Shown: positions 1 to 8,352 of the stretch, in pieces
How the letters are laid out: the number at the start of each line of letters is the position of its first letter
Numbering within the stretch: the first letter of the stretch is position 1
Origin: Actinomadura bangladeshensis
GTDB taxonomy: Bacteria; Actinomycetota; Actinomycetes; Streptosporangiales; Streptosporangiaceae
Length of the DNA: 36,751 nt
Assembly: GCF_004348335.1 (NCBI RefSeq)
Contig: NZ_SMJW01000056.1
Coordinates: 1-36,751 of the forward strand
Direction: 5' to 3'
Notes under the pieces: generated by a model
The model's input: the letters and a program-made list of their open reading frames with translations, nothing else
Told to the model about the DNA's origin: nothing
Database searches by the model: none
Translations under genes and position numbers: made by a program

Positions 1-3000
1 GAAGAGACAGGGGGCGTCGTGCCGCTCCTCCGCCACGGCGGTCGCGGCGGGCGGCTCGTCCCGGGCGGCCGGGGCGGGGCCGCCGGACAGGGCCGTGGTC
101 CGCACGTGGGCACTGGGCCGGGCCGGGCGCGGGACGCTGGGGCGCGGCGGTTCCGCCGGCGGCTCATCGGGCGGCTCCTCGCGGGCGTCCGGCACGGGCG
201 GTTCCTCGCGGGCGTCCGGCACGGGGGCCGTCAGATGCCGCAGGACGACCTCGCACTGCGCCGCGATGATCTCCCGGCTCGTGCGCAGGTACTCCAGCAC
301 GGCGGCGTCGGCCGGGCGGCGGACGTCCGCGACGCGTTCGGGCGGGCGGAGGGCTCCCGCCGGGTAGCCGCCGTCGGCGGTGCGGACGGACCGGCCGTCG
401 ACGAGCCAGCCGGGCGCGGCGGGCGGCGCCGTGATCGGGCGTGCGCCGCGCCCGGCGAAGAGGGGCACCGGGTCGACCGGGACCCCGGCGGCGGCCAGCG
501 CGGCGAGCGCGCCCAGCAGCGCCACCAGGCCGTTCTCGCCGGGAGCGGCGCAGGCGACGGCGGTGTGCGGGCGGTCGCCGAGGGTCGCGCCGACCAGGTC
601 GGTGAGGACGCGCCCGGGGCCGGCCTCCACGAACGTCCGGGCGCCCGCGCGGTACATCTCCTCGATCTGCTCGGCGGCGTCGACGGGCGCGGCCGGGGCC
701 GCGGCCAGGTCGGACGGGTCGGTCTCGTAGGGGCGGGCGGTCGTGCTCGCCCAGACGGGGAAGGCGGGCGAGCGGAGGTCGTGGCCGAGCAGGTCGGCGC
801 GGGACGGGACCGCCCCGGTGCGGGCCGCGCCGATCTCGATCATGTCGGTGTCGTCGATGGCCCCGGCGGCGCAGAGCGCGGCGAGTTCGCCGTGGCCGCG
901 GCCGGCGGCGAGGTCCGGGTGGACGCCGACGGCGGTGAGCAGCCGGTGGACGGCCAGTCCCGCGACGCCGGCGCCCGCGCACCGCCCGCCGGCCAGGCGC
1001 AGGAGGCGCTGGAGCCGGGGAAAGGCGACGAAGAGGTCGGCGGGCATGCCGCCGGGCCGCCCGTCCTCACCCGGAAGGCCGTCCGGGAAGAGGAAGGCGA
1101 CCTGGCCCGGTTCGCCCGCCGCGACGAAGATCCCCGGTTCCGGGCGGAACCGGGCGGCGAGCGCGAGCTTCTCGCGGAGATCGTCCAGGCCGGACGCCGT
1201 GAACGCCGCCTGGACCGGGCCCTCGAGCGAGGCGGCGGTCCGGGCGAGGTCGCGCAGCCGGGGCCGCCCGTCCAGCAGGTGCGCCAGCCGGTCGATCGCG
1301 GCGCGTGCGGCGTCCGGGTCGTCCGCGCGGATCAGGAACAGCTCCGCGGGCCACTCGGCCAGCCCCGACACCGGTTCCGGGGCGCCCTCGTAGCCGGCGA
1401 GGACGGCGTGGAAGCGCCTGCCGCAGGATCCCGGCCCGCTCACCCCGGCGAACCGCTCGCCGGGGCGGGCCGCCCACGGGCGGGCGCCGCCGGAGTCCGG
1501 CGTCCCGGGGAGCACGCCCGTGTGCAGCGCGCACGCGGTCGTGACGAGGCCGGTGAGGCCGTCCGTCTCGGCCAGTCCGATGGACGGCGGCGCGACGCCC
1601 GCACGCTCGTGGGCGCGTTCCAGGGCGAGCCGGCCGCCGGCCCCGGCGACCGATTTGACCACCCCGTAGATCCGGTCGCCGTCGCGCTCGGCGTCCGCGA
1701 GGCGCTTCAGGACCACGCACGCGACGCCCTCCCCGGACGCGGGTGCCACCTGGTCATGGACGCGGTCGCGCAGGTAGGCGCCCCCGCACAGCACCATGGC
1801 GCTGGAACCCGCCACGAGGTCGTTGCAGGCGGCGTCGAGGGCGGCGAGCGGCGTGCCGCCGACCGCGCAGGCCGTGCCGCCGAGGCCGAGCCGGTCGGCG
1901 ACGCGCCCGGCGACCGCGCCGGTGCCGACGCCGTCGAGGGAGTCCCCGGCAGGGCGCGGGAGCTGCTCGTCCAGTCCGGGCGGGAGTTCGCCCAGGTAGG
2001 ACGGGAGCGTCGCGCGGAGGGCGTAGGCGGTGCCGAGATCCCCGCCGCCCTCGGCGGCGAAGAACACCGAGGTCCGGGACCGGTCGAACGGGCGGTCGCC
2101 GTAACCGGCGTCCCGCAGGGCACGGGACGCGGTCTCCAGCGAGAGGAGGTGGATCGGGGCGATGCCGCCGATCTCGTCGGCCGGGATGCCGTAGGCGTCC
2201 GCGTCGAACGGGACGCTCGGCATGGGACCGCCGCGGGAGCGGCCCCCGACGATGTTCGCCCAGTGGCCGTCGGCATCGGGGGCGTCGGGGGCGACGCAGC
2301 CCACGCCGATGATCGCGACATCGACCGGGCGCGCGGTGTCGCGCACGTCCTCGGCCGTCCCGATGCCCAGCTCCGCGGCCCGCGCCGCGAGGAACGCGGT
2401 CGCACCGGAGGTGACCTGCTCGTGCAGGGCGGCGATCCCGGTCGTGGCCGACCGCAGCGCCGCCGCCTGCCCCATCGCGTACAGGCCCTCGGAGCGCTGC
2501 CGGACGGGATCGACCGGCGTGCCGAGCCGCAGGCCCCGGCTCGCGAGGTGCAGGCGGCCGAGGTTCAGCTTCTCCAGCCGCCGCCGCACCTCCGGCTCCG
2601 GCGTGCCGGCCTGCTCCAGTTCGCGGCGGGTCTGCTCGAACGTCTCGGTGTACGGGGTGCGGGCGCACCTGACCGCCTGCCCGGAAGCCGTCTCCAGCAG
2701 GACCGTCCCCGTGCAGGAGAGCGCCACGTCCTGGTAGGCGGGGACGATCGCACCCGCCGCGACCGCCTCGGGCGTGAACAAATACGCGGTGCCCATCAGC
2801 ACGCGGACGTCGGCGCCGCGCTCGGCCAGCGGCCCGGCGAGCGCGGCGACCATCGCGGCGGACCGCGCGTCGTGGACGCCGCCCGCGAACATCACCGACA
2901 GCTCGCGGGGGTCGCCGCCGAACGCCGTGAGCCGCTCGACCTGCGCGTCCCAGAGCGGGAAGCCCGGGTACGGCCCGGCGGGCCCGCCGCACTCGCTCCC

Positions 3001-4155
3001 CGCGAAGACGAACTTCCGCGCGCCCTCGCCGAGGAACCGCCCGAGCGGCTCCGGGGACGCGACGTGCAGGTACGCGCTGATCCCGGCGTCTTCGAGCGCG
3101 GCCGCCTCCGCCGGGCCGCCGCCGGCGATGATCGCGTACGGGGGCCGGGCGTCGCGGACGGCGGCGAGCTGCTCCGCCCGCAGCTCCGGCGGCGCGCCGC
3201 CGGCGATCCCGGCGCCCCAGGGCCGGTCGCCGAGCCGGTCGGCGGTCTCCCGCAGCAGCGCCCGCACCCGGCCGCCGTCCAGCGGGCCGAGCGCCAGGAA
3301 CGGCAGGCCGCCGTCCTGCGCGACCGCGCCCGCGAACGCCGACACGTCGCTGATCTGCGCCATCGGCCCCTGCACGGCGACCGGGCCGGTGCGCGGCGCC
3401 AGCGGCTCGGCGCGGACGGCGGCGCGCAGGTGCAGCACGGTCTGCTCGCGGACGGCCTGGACCACTCCCCCGGCCGTCTTGTACCGGCCCGCGAGCACCA
3501 CGCCCGGCCGGCCCGGCCACTCCGGGCCCGGCCCGCTCGGCTCCGCCTCGCGCACGAACGCGAGCTGCTCGTCCAGGACGATCCCGGCCGCGCCGCCCGC
3601 GACGGCGGCGGCGGCCGTGTGCGGGCCGATGCCGCCCGCCGCGTAGACGGGGGCCTCCGCTTCGGCCAGCAGCATCTGGAGCAGGACGAACGTGGTGGGG
3701 TCTGCGGGCCGCCCGCCGCTCCGCGCGATGATCCCCACCTCGTCGGTGAGGCCGCGCCCGATCCGGACGGCGTCCGCGGCCTCCGCCGAATCCGCGACCT
3801 CGATCAGCAGCCGGCGGCCGCGGGCGAACCCGGCGATGCCGAGCCAGTCGTCGGAGTGCAGCGCGGCGGCGTCCACGACGACGGTGCGGGCCGCGGGCGG
3901 GATCTCGGCGGCGCGGACCCGGCATCCGGGCGGGACGCGGACGCCGAACGGGCCCGCCCACCAGCGGCGCACGTCGGCGAGCGCGGCGAGCACGGGCGCG
4001 CGGTCGGCGCCGAGGCCGAGGATCCCGGTCCCGCCCGCGCGCGCGACGGCCACGGTGAGATGGGGCACCGGACGGCCGGACGGGGCGCCCCCGATGATCT
4101 CCACGGGGGCCCGCTCGCCCCGGGCCGTGCCGTATCCGCCCGTGTCCGCCGTCAT
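1..4155 (-). CDS. Multidomain PKS/PUFA-synthase-like protein (NMO/PfaD-like - KS - AT), 3' end beyond window
   Basis: The first 1385 residues are visible; the gene runs off the left edge. ATG at 4155 follows a GGGGGG stretch. Residues about 1-590 look like tandem FMN TIM-barrel halves of the nitronate monooxygenase/PfaD enoyl-reductase type (GGIGPHTAAAAVAGGAAGIV; later FAGGVHDARSA and GADVRVLMGTAYLFT). Residues about 611-925 are a ketosynthase (VDVAIIGVGC, GEGVACVVLKRLADAERDGD, FHAVL). Residues about 1018-1215 are an acyltransferase (QVAFLFPD, FVEAGPGRVLTDLV). A Pro/Glu-rich linker with a repeated VPDAREEPP follows, usual before carrier domains. The architecture is that of PUFA/heterocyst-glycolipid-type synthases. 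Oddities: no cysteine stands at the KS nucleophile (VGGTPLAAL, residues 765-773), the HGTGT and GHT histidine region is deleted, the AT GHSxGE is GRGHGE, and the NMO ECGGH is ECGGP at residue 392. Whether downstream domains are active cannot be seen. Confidence 0.85.
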   Translation of the reverse strand, partial: MTADTGGYGTARGERAPVEIIGGAPSGRPVPHLTVAVARAGGTGILGLGADRAPVLAALADVRRWWAGPFGVRVPPGCRVRAAEIPPAARTVVVDAAALHSDDWLGIAGFARGRRLLIEVADSAEAADAVRIGRGLTDEVGIIARSGGRPADPTTFVLLQMLLAEAEAPVYAAGGIGPHTAAAAVAGGAAGIVLDEQLAFVREAEPSGPGPEWPGRPGVVLAGRYKTAGGVVQAVREQTVLHLRAAVRAEPLAPRTGPVAVQGPMAQISDVSAFAGAVAQDGGLPFLALGPLDGGRVRALLRETADRLGDRPWGAGIAGGAPPELRAEQLAAVRDARPPYAIIAGGGPAEAAALEDAGISAYLHVASPEPLGRFLGEGARKFVFAGSECGGPAGPYPGFPLWDAQVERLTAFGGDPRELSVMFAGGVHDARSAAMVAALAGPLAERGADVRVLMGTAYLFTPEAVAAGAIVPAYQDVALSCTGTVLLETASGQAVRCARTPYTETFEQTRRELEQAGTPEPEVRRRLEKLNLGRLHLASRGLRLGTPVDPVRQRSEGLYAMGQAAALRSATTGIAALHEQVTSGATAFLAARAAELGIGTAEDVRDTARPVDVAIIGVGCVAPDAPDADGHWANIVGGRSRGGPMPSVPFDADAYGIPADEIGGIAPIHLLSLETASRALRDAGYGDRPFDRSRTSVFFAAEGGGDLGTAYALRATLPSYLGELPPGLDEQLPRPAGDSLDGVGTGAVAGRVADRLGLGGTACAVGGTPLAALDAACNDLVAGSSAMVLCGGAYLRDRVHDQVAPASGEGVACVVLKRLADAERDGDRIYGVVKSVAGAGGRLALERAHERAGVAPPSIGLAETDGLTGLVTTACALHTGVLPGTPDSGGARPWAARPGERFAGVSGPGSCGRRFHAVLAGYEGAPEPVSGLAEWPAELFLIRADDPDAARAAIDRLAHLLDGRPRLRDLARTAASLEGPVQAAFTASGLDDLREKLALAARFRPEPGIFVAAGEPGQVAFLFPDGLPGEDGRPGGMPADLFVAFPRLQRLLRLAGGRCAGAGVAGLAVHRLLTAVGVHPDLAAGRGHGELAALCAAGAIDDTDMIEIGAARTGAVPSRADLLGHDLRSPAFPVWASTTARPYETDPSDLAAAPAAPVDAAEQIEEMYRAGARTFVEAGPGRVLTDLVGATLGDRPHTAVACAAPGENGLVALLGALAALAAAGVPVDPVPLFAGRGARPITAPPAAPGWLVDGRSVRTADGGYPAGALRPPERVADVRRPADAAVLEYLRTSREIIAAQCEVVLRHLTAPVPDAREEPPVPDAREEPPDEPPAEPPRPSVPRPARPSAHVRTTALSGGPAPAARDEPPAATAVAEERHDAPCLF

Positions 4156-4346
4156 GCTGGGCCCCCCGACGTCCCGTGCGCCAACAACGGTGCGCCACAC
4201 TACGGTCGGCGACATGCCGATTACCGAGACGACACACCTGCGGGCGTGTTGCTGGCGCGTCCGCAAAGGAGATTGGAACGTCCTTTGGCGTGCGGAAGAC
4301 CTGCGGCGGCCCGGTCAGGGGGTCGGAGGGTCGGAGGGCCGGAGGG

Positions 4347-5450
4347 TCAGAGCGTGGAGGCGGCGGCGCGCTGCGCGCGGATCCCGTGCCTGACGATGCC
4401 CTCGTCGAGCCACCGGTCGAGGTGCCGCCACGTGGTGGACCTGGCCTCGCGCCCGGTCAGCACGCCGAGATGGCCGCCGGAGGCGATCTCGAACCGCACC
4501 TGCGGCGCCCCGCCCAGCAGGCGGACCAGCGGCCGGACGGCCCGGACCGGCGCGAAAAGGTCGCCGCGGCCCGCGATCGCCAGCACCGGCACGCCGATCC
4601 GGCCGAGATCCACCGTGCGGCCGCCGATCTCCACGCCGCCGCGCAGCAGCCCGCCGCCGTCCAGAATGGACCGGTAGAGACGCCGGGCGGCGTCTCCCGG
4701 ATGGGCGATCGTCATATTCCGGAAATGATCCATCGCCTCGATATGCGCGAGGAAATCGGCGTCGTCGAGGTGGGCGAGCACCGCCCAGGGGCGGAGGAGG
4801 TACCGGTCCAGGCCGGCCGGGAGAACGGCCCGGTTCACCGGCGCTGCCGCGAGCCGCGCCGCCGCCCCGTCCACCGGCGCGCCGATCGCCGCGACCGACG
4901 CGATCGGCAGCCCCGGGTCGTCGGCGGCGGCCAGCAGCGCGAGGACGCCGCCGAGGCACCAGCCGACGAGCTGGACGGGCTGGCCGCCCGCGTCCCGGCT
5001 GACCGCCCGGATCGCGCCCGGCAGCACGTCCCCGACCCAGCGGCGCACGCCGGGGCCGGGGCCGCCGTCCAGGTCGGGGCCGCGGTCGAGCAGGTAGCTG
5101 CGGCGCCCGGCGCGGACGACGTGCTCGGCGAGGCTGCAGCCGCGGCGCAGGTCGTAGCAGCGCGCGGGCGCGTCCGGCGGCGGGACGAACAGCACCGGCG
5201 GCCCGGCCGGGACCAGCCCCTCCGGCGGCCGGTAGCGGCGCACCGACCGGCCCGGCCCCTCCTCGACCGTCTCCGCCGGCATCGGGCGCAGATCGGCGAT
5301 CCGGCCGGACCGGGCCAGCCGCAGGGCATTGGACGTCGCGTCGCGCAGACCTCGCGGGGAAAGGATCATTTCGTCATTGTCCGTCCACATTCGCCGATTA
5401 CGGCGGGGGCGCATTGACCAAAGGCGGCCGCCGCCGTTCAGGCCATTCAT
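4347..5450 (-). CDS. PhaC-like alpha/beta hydrolase (polyhydroxyalkanoate synthase family)
   Basis: Up to 367 residues. It carries the PhaC-type lipase box LVGWCLGG with a cysteine nucleophile (C165), an aspartate in AGRGDLFAPV and the terminal histidine in GGHLGVLTG followed by W-x3-W-type PhaC sequence, so the Cys-Asp-His triad looks complete. PhaC enzymes move hydroxyacyl groups from CoA to a growing polyester; this protein lies nearest the short class III type. It sits 191 bp upstream of the PKS-like gene on the same strand, so it may transfer or release acyl chains for that system (inference). The start is uncertain: ATGs at 5450, 5414, 5390 and 5368 all lack a clear Shine-Dalgarno sequence. 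The last residues before the stop lie in a GGAGGGTC-rich stretch. Confidence 0.8.
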   Translation of the reverse strand: MNGLNGGGRLWSMRPRRNRRMWTDNDEMILSPRGLRDATSNALRLARSGRIADLRPMPAETVEEGPGRSVRRYRPPEGLVPAGPPVLFVPPPDAPARCYDLRRGCSLAEHVVRAGRRSYLLDRGPDLDGGPGPGVRRWVGDVLPGAIRAVSRDAGGQPVQLVGWCLGGVLALLAAADDPGLPIASVAAIGAPVDGAAARLAAAPVNRAVLPAGLDRYLLRPWAVLAHLDDADFLAHIEAMDHFRNMTIAHPGDAARRLYRSILDGGGLLRGGVEIGGRTVDLGRIGVPVLAIAGRGDLFAPVRAVRPLVRLLGGAPQVRFEIASGGHLGVLTGREARSTTWRHLDRWLDEGIVRHGIRAQRAAASTL

Positions 5451-5506
5451 ACACTGGTCGCCGCCGCGCGGAAATCACGCGCCTGTGAAACCTGCGTGAA
5501 TTCGGC

Positions 5507-5545
5507 TTGACAGCGCGGGCCGGAAGTGGCATTGAGAGAATCTCA
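5507..5545 (+). promoter_or_regulatory. Possible promoter/operator in the divergent gap
   Basis: The 291-bp gap between the PhaC-like gene and the plus-strand gene at 5742 holds a consensus-like TTGACA (5507-5512). About 20 bp further is a short perfect dyad TGAGA-gaa-TCTCA (5533-5545), where a -10 region would lie. A regulator could bind here, but neither the direction nor the start of transcription can be fixed from sequence. Confidence 0.3.
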
Positions 5546-5741
5546 CGCGGGCGGCCACCTGGCGCATAATGGCGATCACAGTCCGTGTGCGACCGGAGGC
5601 GGCCCGGACCCCGTGCGGGCCGCCCCCGCGCCCGTCCGTTACCGTCCCTCCTTGTCATGCCTTGTCATGCCCGCGCCGGTTCGACGGCGGCAACGGGGGG
5701 ACGGGTGAGGAGGAACGCTGACGGACCAGGCGGAGGTGGCG

Positions 5742-6563
5742 ATGCCGGATCCTCTACTGACGGAGGTCGGCTGGACGGGGTCCGAGTTGCGGCTGGCCGG
5801 CCGGTTCGAGCCGGGCGCCGCCGTCCCCGAGATCGAACTGCTGCTGCACGAGCAGACCGGGGGCGCGCAACTGCGCGTGCCCGTCGCAGCGGATACCAGC
5901 GACGGCGCCGTCGTCTTCGAGGCACGGGTGGACGTCGCGTCCGCCATGGGCGGGCGGCCGCTGCCCGGCGGGCTGTGGGACGTCGACCTCGCGGTCGGCG
6001 CGCCGCCGGCCCGCGCCGTCGTCCCGCTGGGGCACGTCCCGGGCCTGGACGCCGCGCCGCAGCGCCGGTTCCTGCCCGGATCGGTCACCGTCATCGCCTA
6101 CTTCGCCACCGACGGCACCTTCAAGATCGACGTCGGCGGCCGCCCGCACTCCGCCGGCACCACCCGCGCCGACGCGACGAGCTGGAACGGCGCGCGCGCC
6201 GAGATCCTCGTCGCCGGGCACCTCGACCTGCGGGAGATCAGCATGCCGATCTCGGGGACGCTGCTGCTGTCCCAGCACCGCTCCGACCGCACGTTCGAGG
6301 TCATCGCCATGCTGGAGGAGCGTCCCGGCCGGCTCTGCTACACCGCCGCCGTCCCGGTGACGCGGGCGTTCATCGACGATCCGCTGCCGCGCGGGACGTG
6401 GGAGGTGTCGCTGTGCCTCGGCTTCTCCGGGATGCACCGCGAACTGCGGCTGCTCGCCGCCGACGAGCCGGTGGACGTGCAGGTGTGGCGGCGGCTGCGG
6501 CACATGCGGGTGAGGTCCTCGGCCGCGCCGGACCCGCTGACGATCACCGTCGGGCGCGCCTGA
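5742..6563 (+). CDS. Hypothetical protein with two beta-sandwich-like repeats
   Basis: 273 residues, not assigned to a family with certainty. ATG 5742 is chosen because GGAGG (5732-5736) lies 5 nt upstream. The protein seems to hold two related halves, each ending in a proline/glycine turn plus a strand of the form PLPxGxW-x-V: PLPGGLWDVDLAV near residue 80 and PLPRGTWEVSLCLGF near residue 215. The repeat length of about 120 residues and strand-rich pattern suggest two Ig-like modules. Similar modules occur as C-terminal parts of some actinomycete cell-wall glycosyltransferases, but no catalytic domain is present here. There is no signal peptide or membrane segment. Its 3' end overlaps the convergent gene by 20 bp. 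Confidence 0.7.
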   Translation: MPDPLLTEVGWTGSELRLAGRFEPGAAVPEIELLLHEQTGGAQLRVPVAADTSDGAVVFEARVDVASAMGGRPLPGGLWDVDLAVGAPPARAVVPLGHVPGLDAAPQRRFLPGSVTVIAYFATDGTFKIDVGGRPHSAGTTRADATSWNGARAEILVAGHLDLREISMPISGTLLLSQHRSDRTFEVIAMLEERPGRLCYTAAVPVTRAFIDDPLPRGTWEVSLCLGFSGMHRELRLLAADEPVDVQVWRRLRHMRVRSSAAPDPLTITVGRA

Positions 6564-7173
6564 AGGGCCCGTCCCACGGGAACGGGCGGGAGGCCCCCAC
6601 CACCGCCGACAGCAGCACGACCACGCCCGTCCCGCCCGCGAGGTTGATCCCGGACGTCGCGAGCGCCGCGTCGAACGGGCCGTGCATCGTCAGCGGCAGC
6701 ACCGTCAGGACGAAGACGGCGACGGCGCCGATGCAGGCGAACGCCCGCACCGGGCGCGCCGCCGTCGACAGGAGCAGGTGCATCAGCGCGGTCGCCTGGA
6801 TCGTCGCCGCCGTCGCGCACAGCGCGTAGCTCGTCGCGGCCGAGACGTCGGAGGCGTGCCCGCCCGCGAACACCGGGACCTCCACGCCGAACATCGTGCG
6901 CAGGGCCATCACCGCGGCGAACGCGAGGCCGCCGCCGACCAGGGACGCGGAGATCCCCGTCCACCACAGGGGGCGCAGCGGCGGGCCGGACTCGGCGGTG
7001 ATCTCCTCGTGCAGCGCGACGAAGTCCTCGTAGCGCTTCGGCGGCGCCTCCACCGGGCGGCGCCGGGCCGTGGAGGGACACCGGAACGACCGTTCCCAGG
7101 GCCGTGGCGCAGGACGGCCGGCGTGCCTGCCGGGCAGGCCGCCGGGGTACCGCCCGGATGGCGAGTCGGGCAT
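6544..7173 (-). CDS. DUF6069-like four-helix membrane protein
   Basis: 209 residues; ATG at 7173 preceded by GGGGGAGGG. About 60 N-terminal residues are polar and rich in arginine and proline. Four hydrophobic stretches follow: about 75-95 (ISASLVGGGLAFAAVMAL), 115-135, 143-163 (FACIGAVAVFVLTVLPL) and 178-197. Length and pattern resemble the actinobacterial DUF6069 family, whose function is unknown. The N-terminal extension is longer than usual, so an internal start is possible. It overlaps the gene at 5742-6563 tail to tail. Confidence 0.65.
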   Translation of the reverse strand: MPDSPSGRYPGGLPGRHAGRPAPRPWERSFRCPSTARRRPVEAPPKRYEDFVALHEEITAESGPPLRPLWWTGISASLVGGGLAFAAVMALRTMFGVEVPVFAGGHASDVSAATSYALCATAATIQATALMHLLLSTAARPVRAFACIGAVAVFVLTVLPLTMHGPFDAALATSGINLAGGTGVVVLLSAVVGASRPFPWDGPFRRARR

Positions 7174-7280
7174 GTTCCCTCCCCCGGGTGCGAACGTAGA
7201 GGTGCTTACCCGGCACCGATGGGGGGAACTCGCCCAAGCTCGACAATTTGCAGTTGCTTGGCCACGCCTCCGGAACGGCG

Positions 7281-7312
7281 ACGGCGCCCCTCGCGAGAGC
7301 GCGGGGCGCCGT
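7281..7312 (-). terminator. Hairpin downstream of glnII
   Basis: A perfect 10-bp stem, ACGGCGCCCC (7281-7290) with GGGGCGCCGT (7303-7312), lies 27 bp after the glutamine synthetase stop. There is no U-run, as is common for actinomycete terminators. Confidence 0.5.
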
Positions 7313-7338
7313 GCCGCCGGATGGGGACCGGCCGGAGG

Positions 7339-8352
7339 TCAGACCTGGCCGGCCTTCTCCAGCGCGGCGCAGCAGGTGCCGGTGATCAGCCGGGTCACCA
7401 CGTACGGGTCGATGTTGGCGTTCGGGCGGCGGTCCTCGATGTAGCCCTTCTTGTCCACCTCGACCTGCCACGGGATGCGCACCGACGCGCCGCGGTCGGA
7501 CACGCCGTAGCTGAACGTGCTCCACGCGGCCGTCTCGTGCATCCCGGTGAGCCGCCGCTCGATGTCGGCGCCGTAGTTCGCGACGTGCTCGTCCGCCTTC
7601 TCGGCGAGCGCCTCGCACGCCGTGATGATCGGGTCGTAGCCCTCGCGCATGGCCTTGGTGGAGAAGTTGGTGTGCGCGCCCGCGCCGTTCCAGTCGCCCT
7701 CCACCGGCTTCGGGTCGAGGGTCGCGGAGACGTCGAAGTCCTCGGCGATGCGGTAGAGCAGCCAGCGCGCGACCCACATGTGGTCGGCGACCTCGATCGG
7801 GCCGGCCGGGCCGATCTGGAACTCCCACTGCCCCGGCATGACCTCCGCGTTGATCCCGGAGATCTTCAGGCCGGCGTCCAGGCAGGCGTCCATGTGCCGC
7901 TCGACGATGTCGCGGCCGAACACCTCGTCCGAACCGACGCCGCAGTAGTAGAAGCCCTGCGGGGCCGGGTAGCCGCGCTCGGGGAAGCCGAGCGGGCGGC
8001 CGTCCTTGAAGAACGTGTACTCCTGCTCGATCCCGTACCAGGAGTCCTGGTCGGCGTACTGCTCGGCGATCGGGCGCAGCTTCGCGCGCTCGTTGGTCTC
8101 GTGGGGCGTCCCGTCCGTGAGGTAGACCTCGCAGAGGACGAGCTTGTGGTCGCCGCCCCGGATCGGGTCGGGGCAGGAGAACACGGGCTTCAGCACGCAG
8201 TCCGAGTGGTCGCCGGGCGCCTGGTTGGTGCTCGACCCGTCGAAGCCCCAGTCCGGCAGATCGGCCCCGTCGGCGAGGATCCTCGTCTTCGACCGCAGGC
8301 GCGCGGTCGGCTCGGTGCCGTCGATCCAGATGTACTCGGCCTTGTAGCTCAA
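7339..8352 (-). CDS. glnII: Glutamine synthetase, type II (GSII)
   Basis: 337 residues, the usual length for the short eukaryotic-type GSII. It makes glutamine from glutamate, ammonia and ATP in the cytoplasm. Visible signatures are the N-terminal beta-grasp sequence YKAEYIWIDG, WGFDGSSTNQA, the metal and glutamate residues in YGIEQEYTFF, NAEVMPGQWEFQIGP, the NGAGAHTNFSTKAMR substrate loop, and RGASVRIPW plus YIEDRRPNANIDPY. There is no Tyr-adenylylation site of the GSI kind. Actinomycetes often carry GSII beside GSI and express it under nitrogen control. It stands alone, with a 493-bp upstream gap. Confidence 0.97.
   Translation of the reverse strand: MSYKAEYIWIDGTEPTARLRSKTRILADGADLPDWGFDGSSTNQAPGDHSDCVLKPVFSCPDPIRGGDHKLVLCEVYLTDGTPHETNERAKLRPIAEQYADQDSWYGIEQEYTFFKDGRPLGFPERGYPAPQGFYYCGVGSDEVFGRDIVERHMDACLDAGLKISGINAEVMPGQWEFQIGPAGPIEVADHMWVARWLLYRIAEDFDVSATLDPKPVEGDWNGAGAHTNFSTKAMREGYDPIITACEALAEKADEHVANYGADIERRLTGMHETAAWSTFSYGVSDRGASVRIPWQVEVDKKGYIEDRRPNANIDPYVVTRLITGTCCAALEKAGQV

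Noticed and set aside
19..4677. Very long open frame on the plus strand (about 1550 codons)
   Set aside because: It is the antisense shadow of the GC-rich synthase and hydrolase genes: its translation is Arg/Gly/Ala-rich without domain motifs, while the minus strand shows clear NMO, KS, AT and PhaC motifs.
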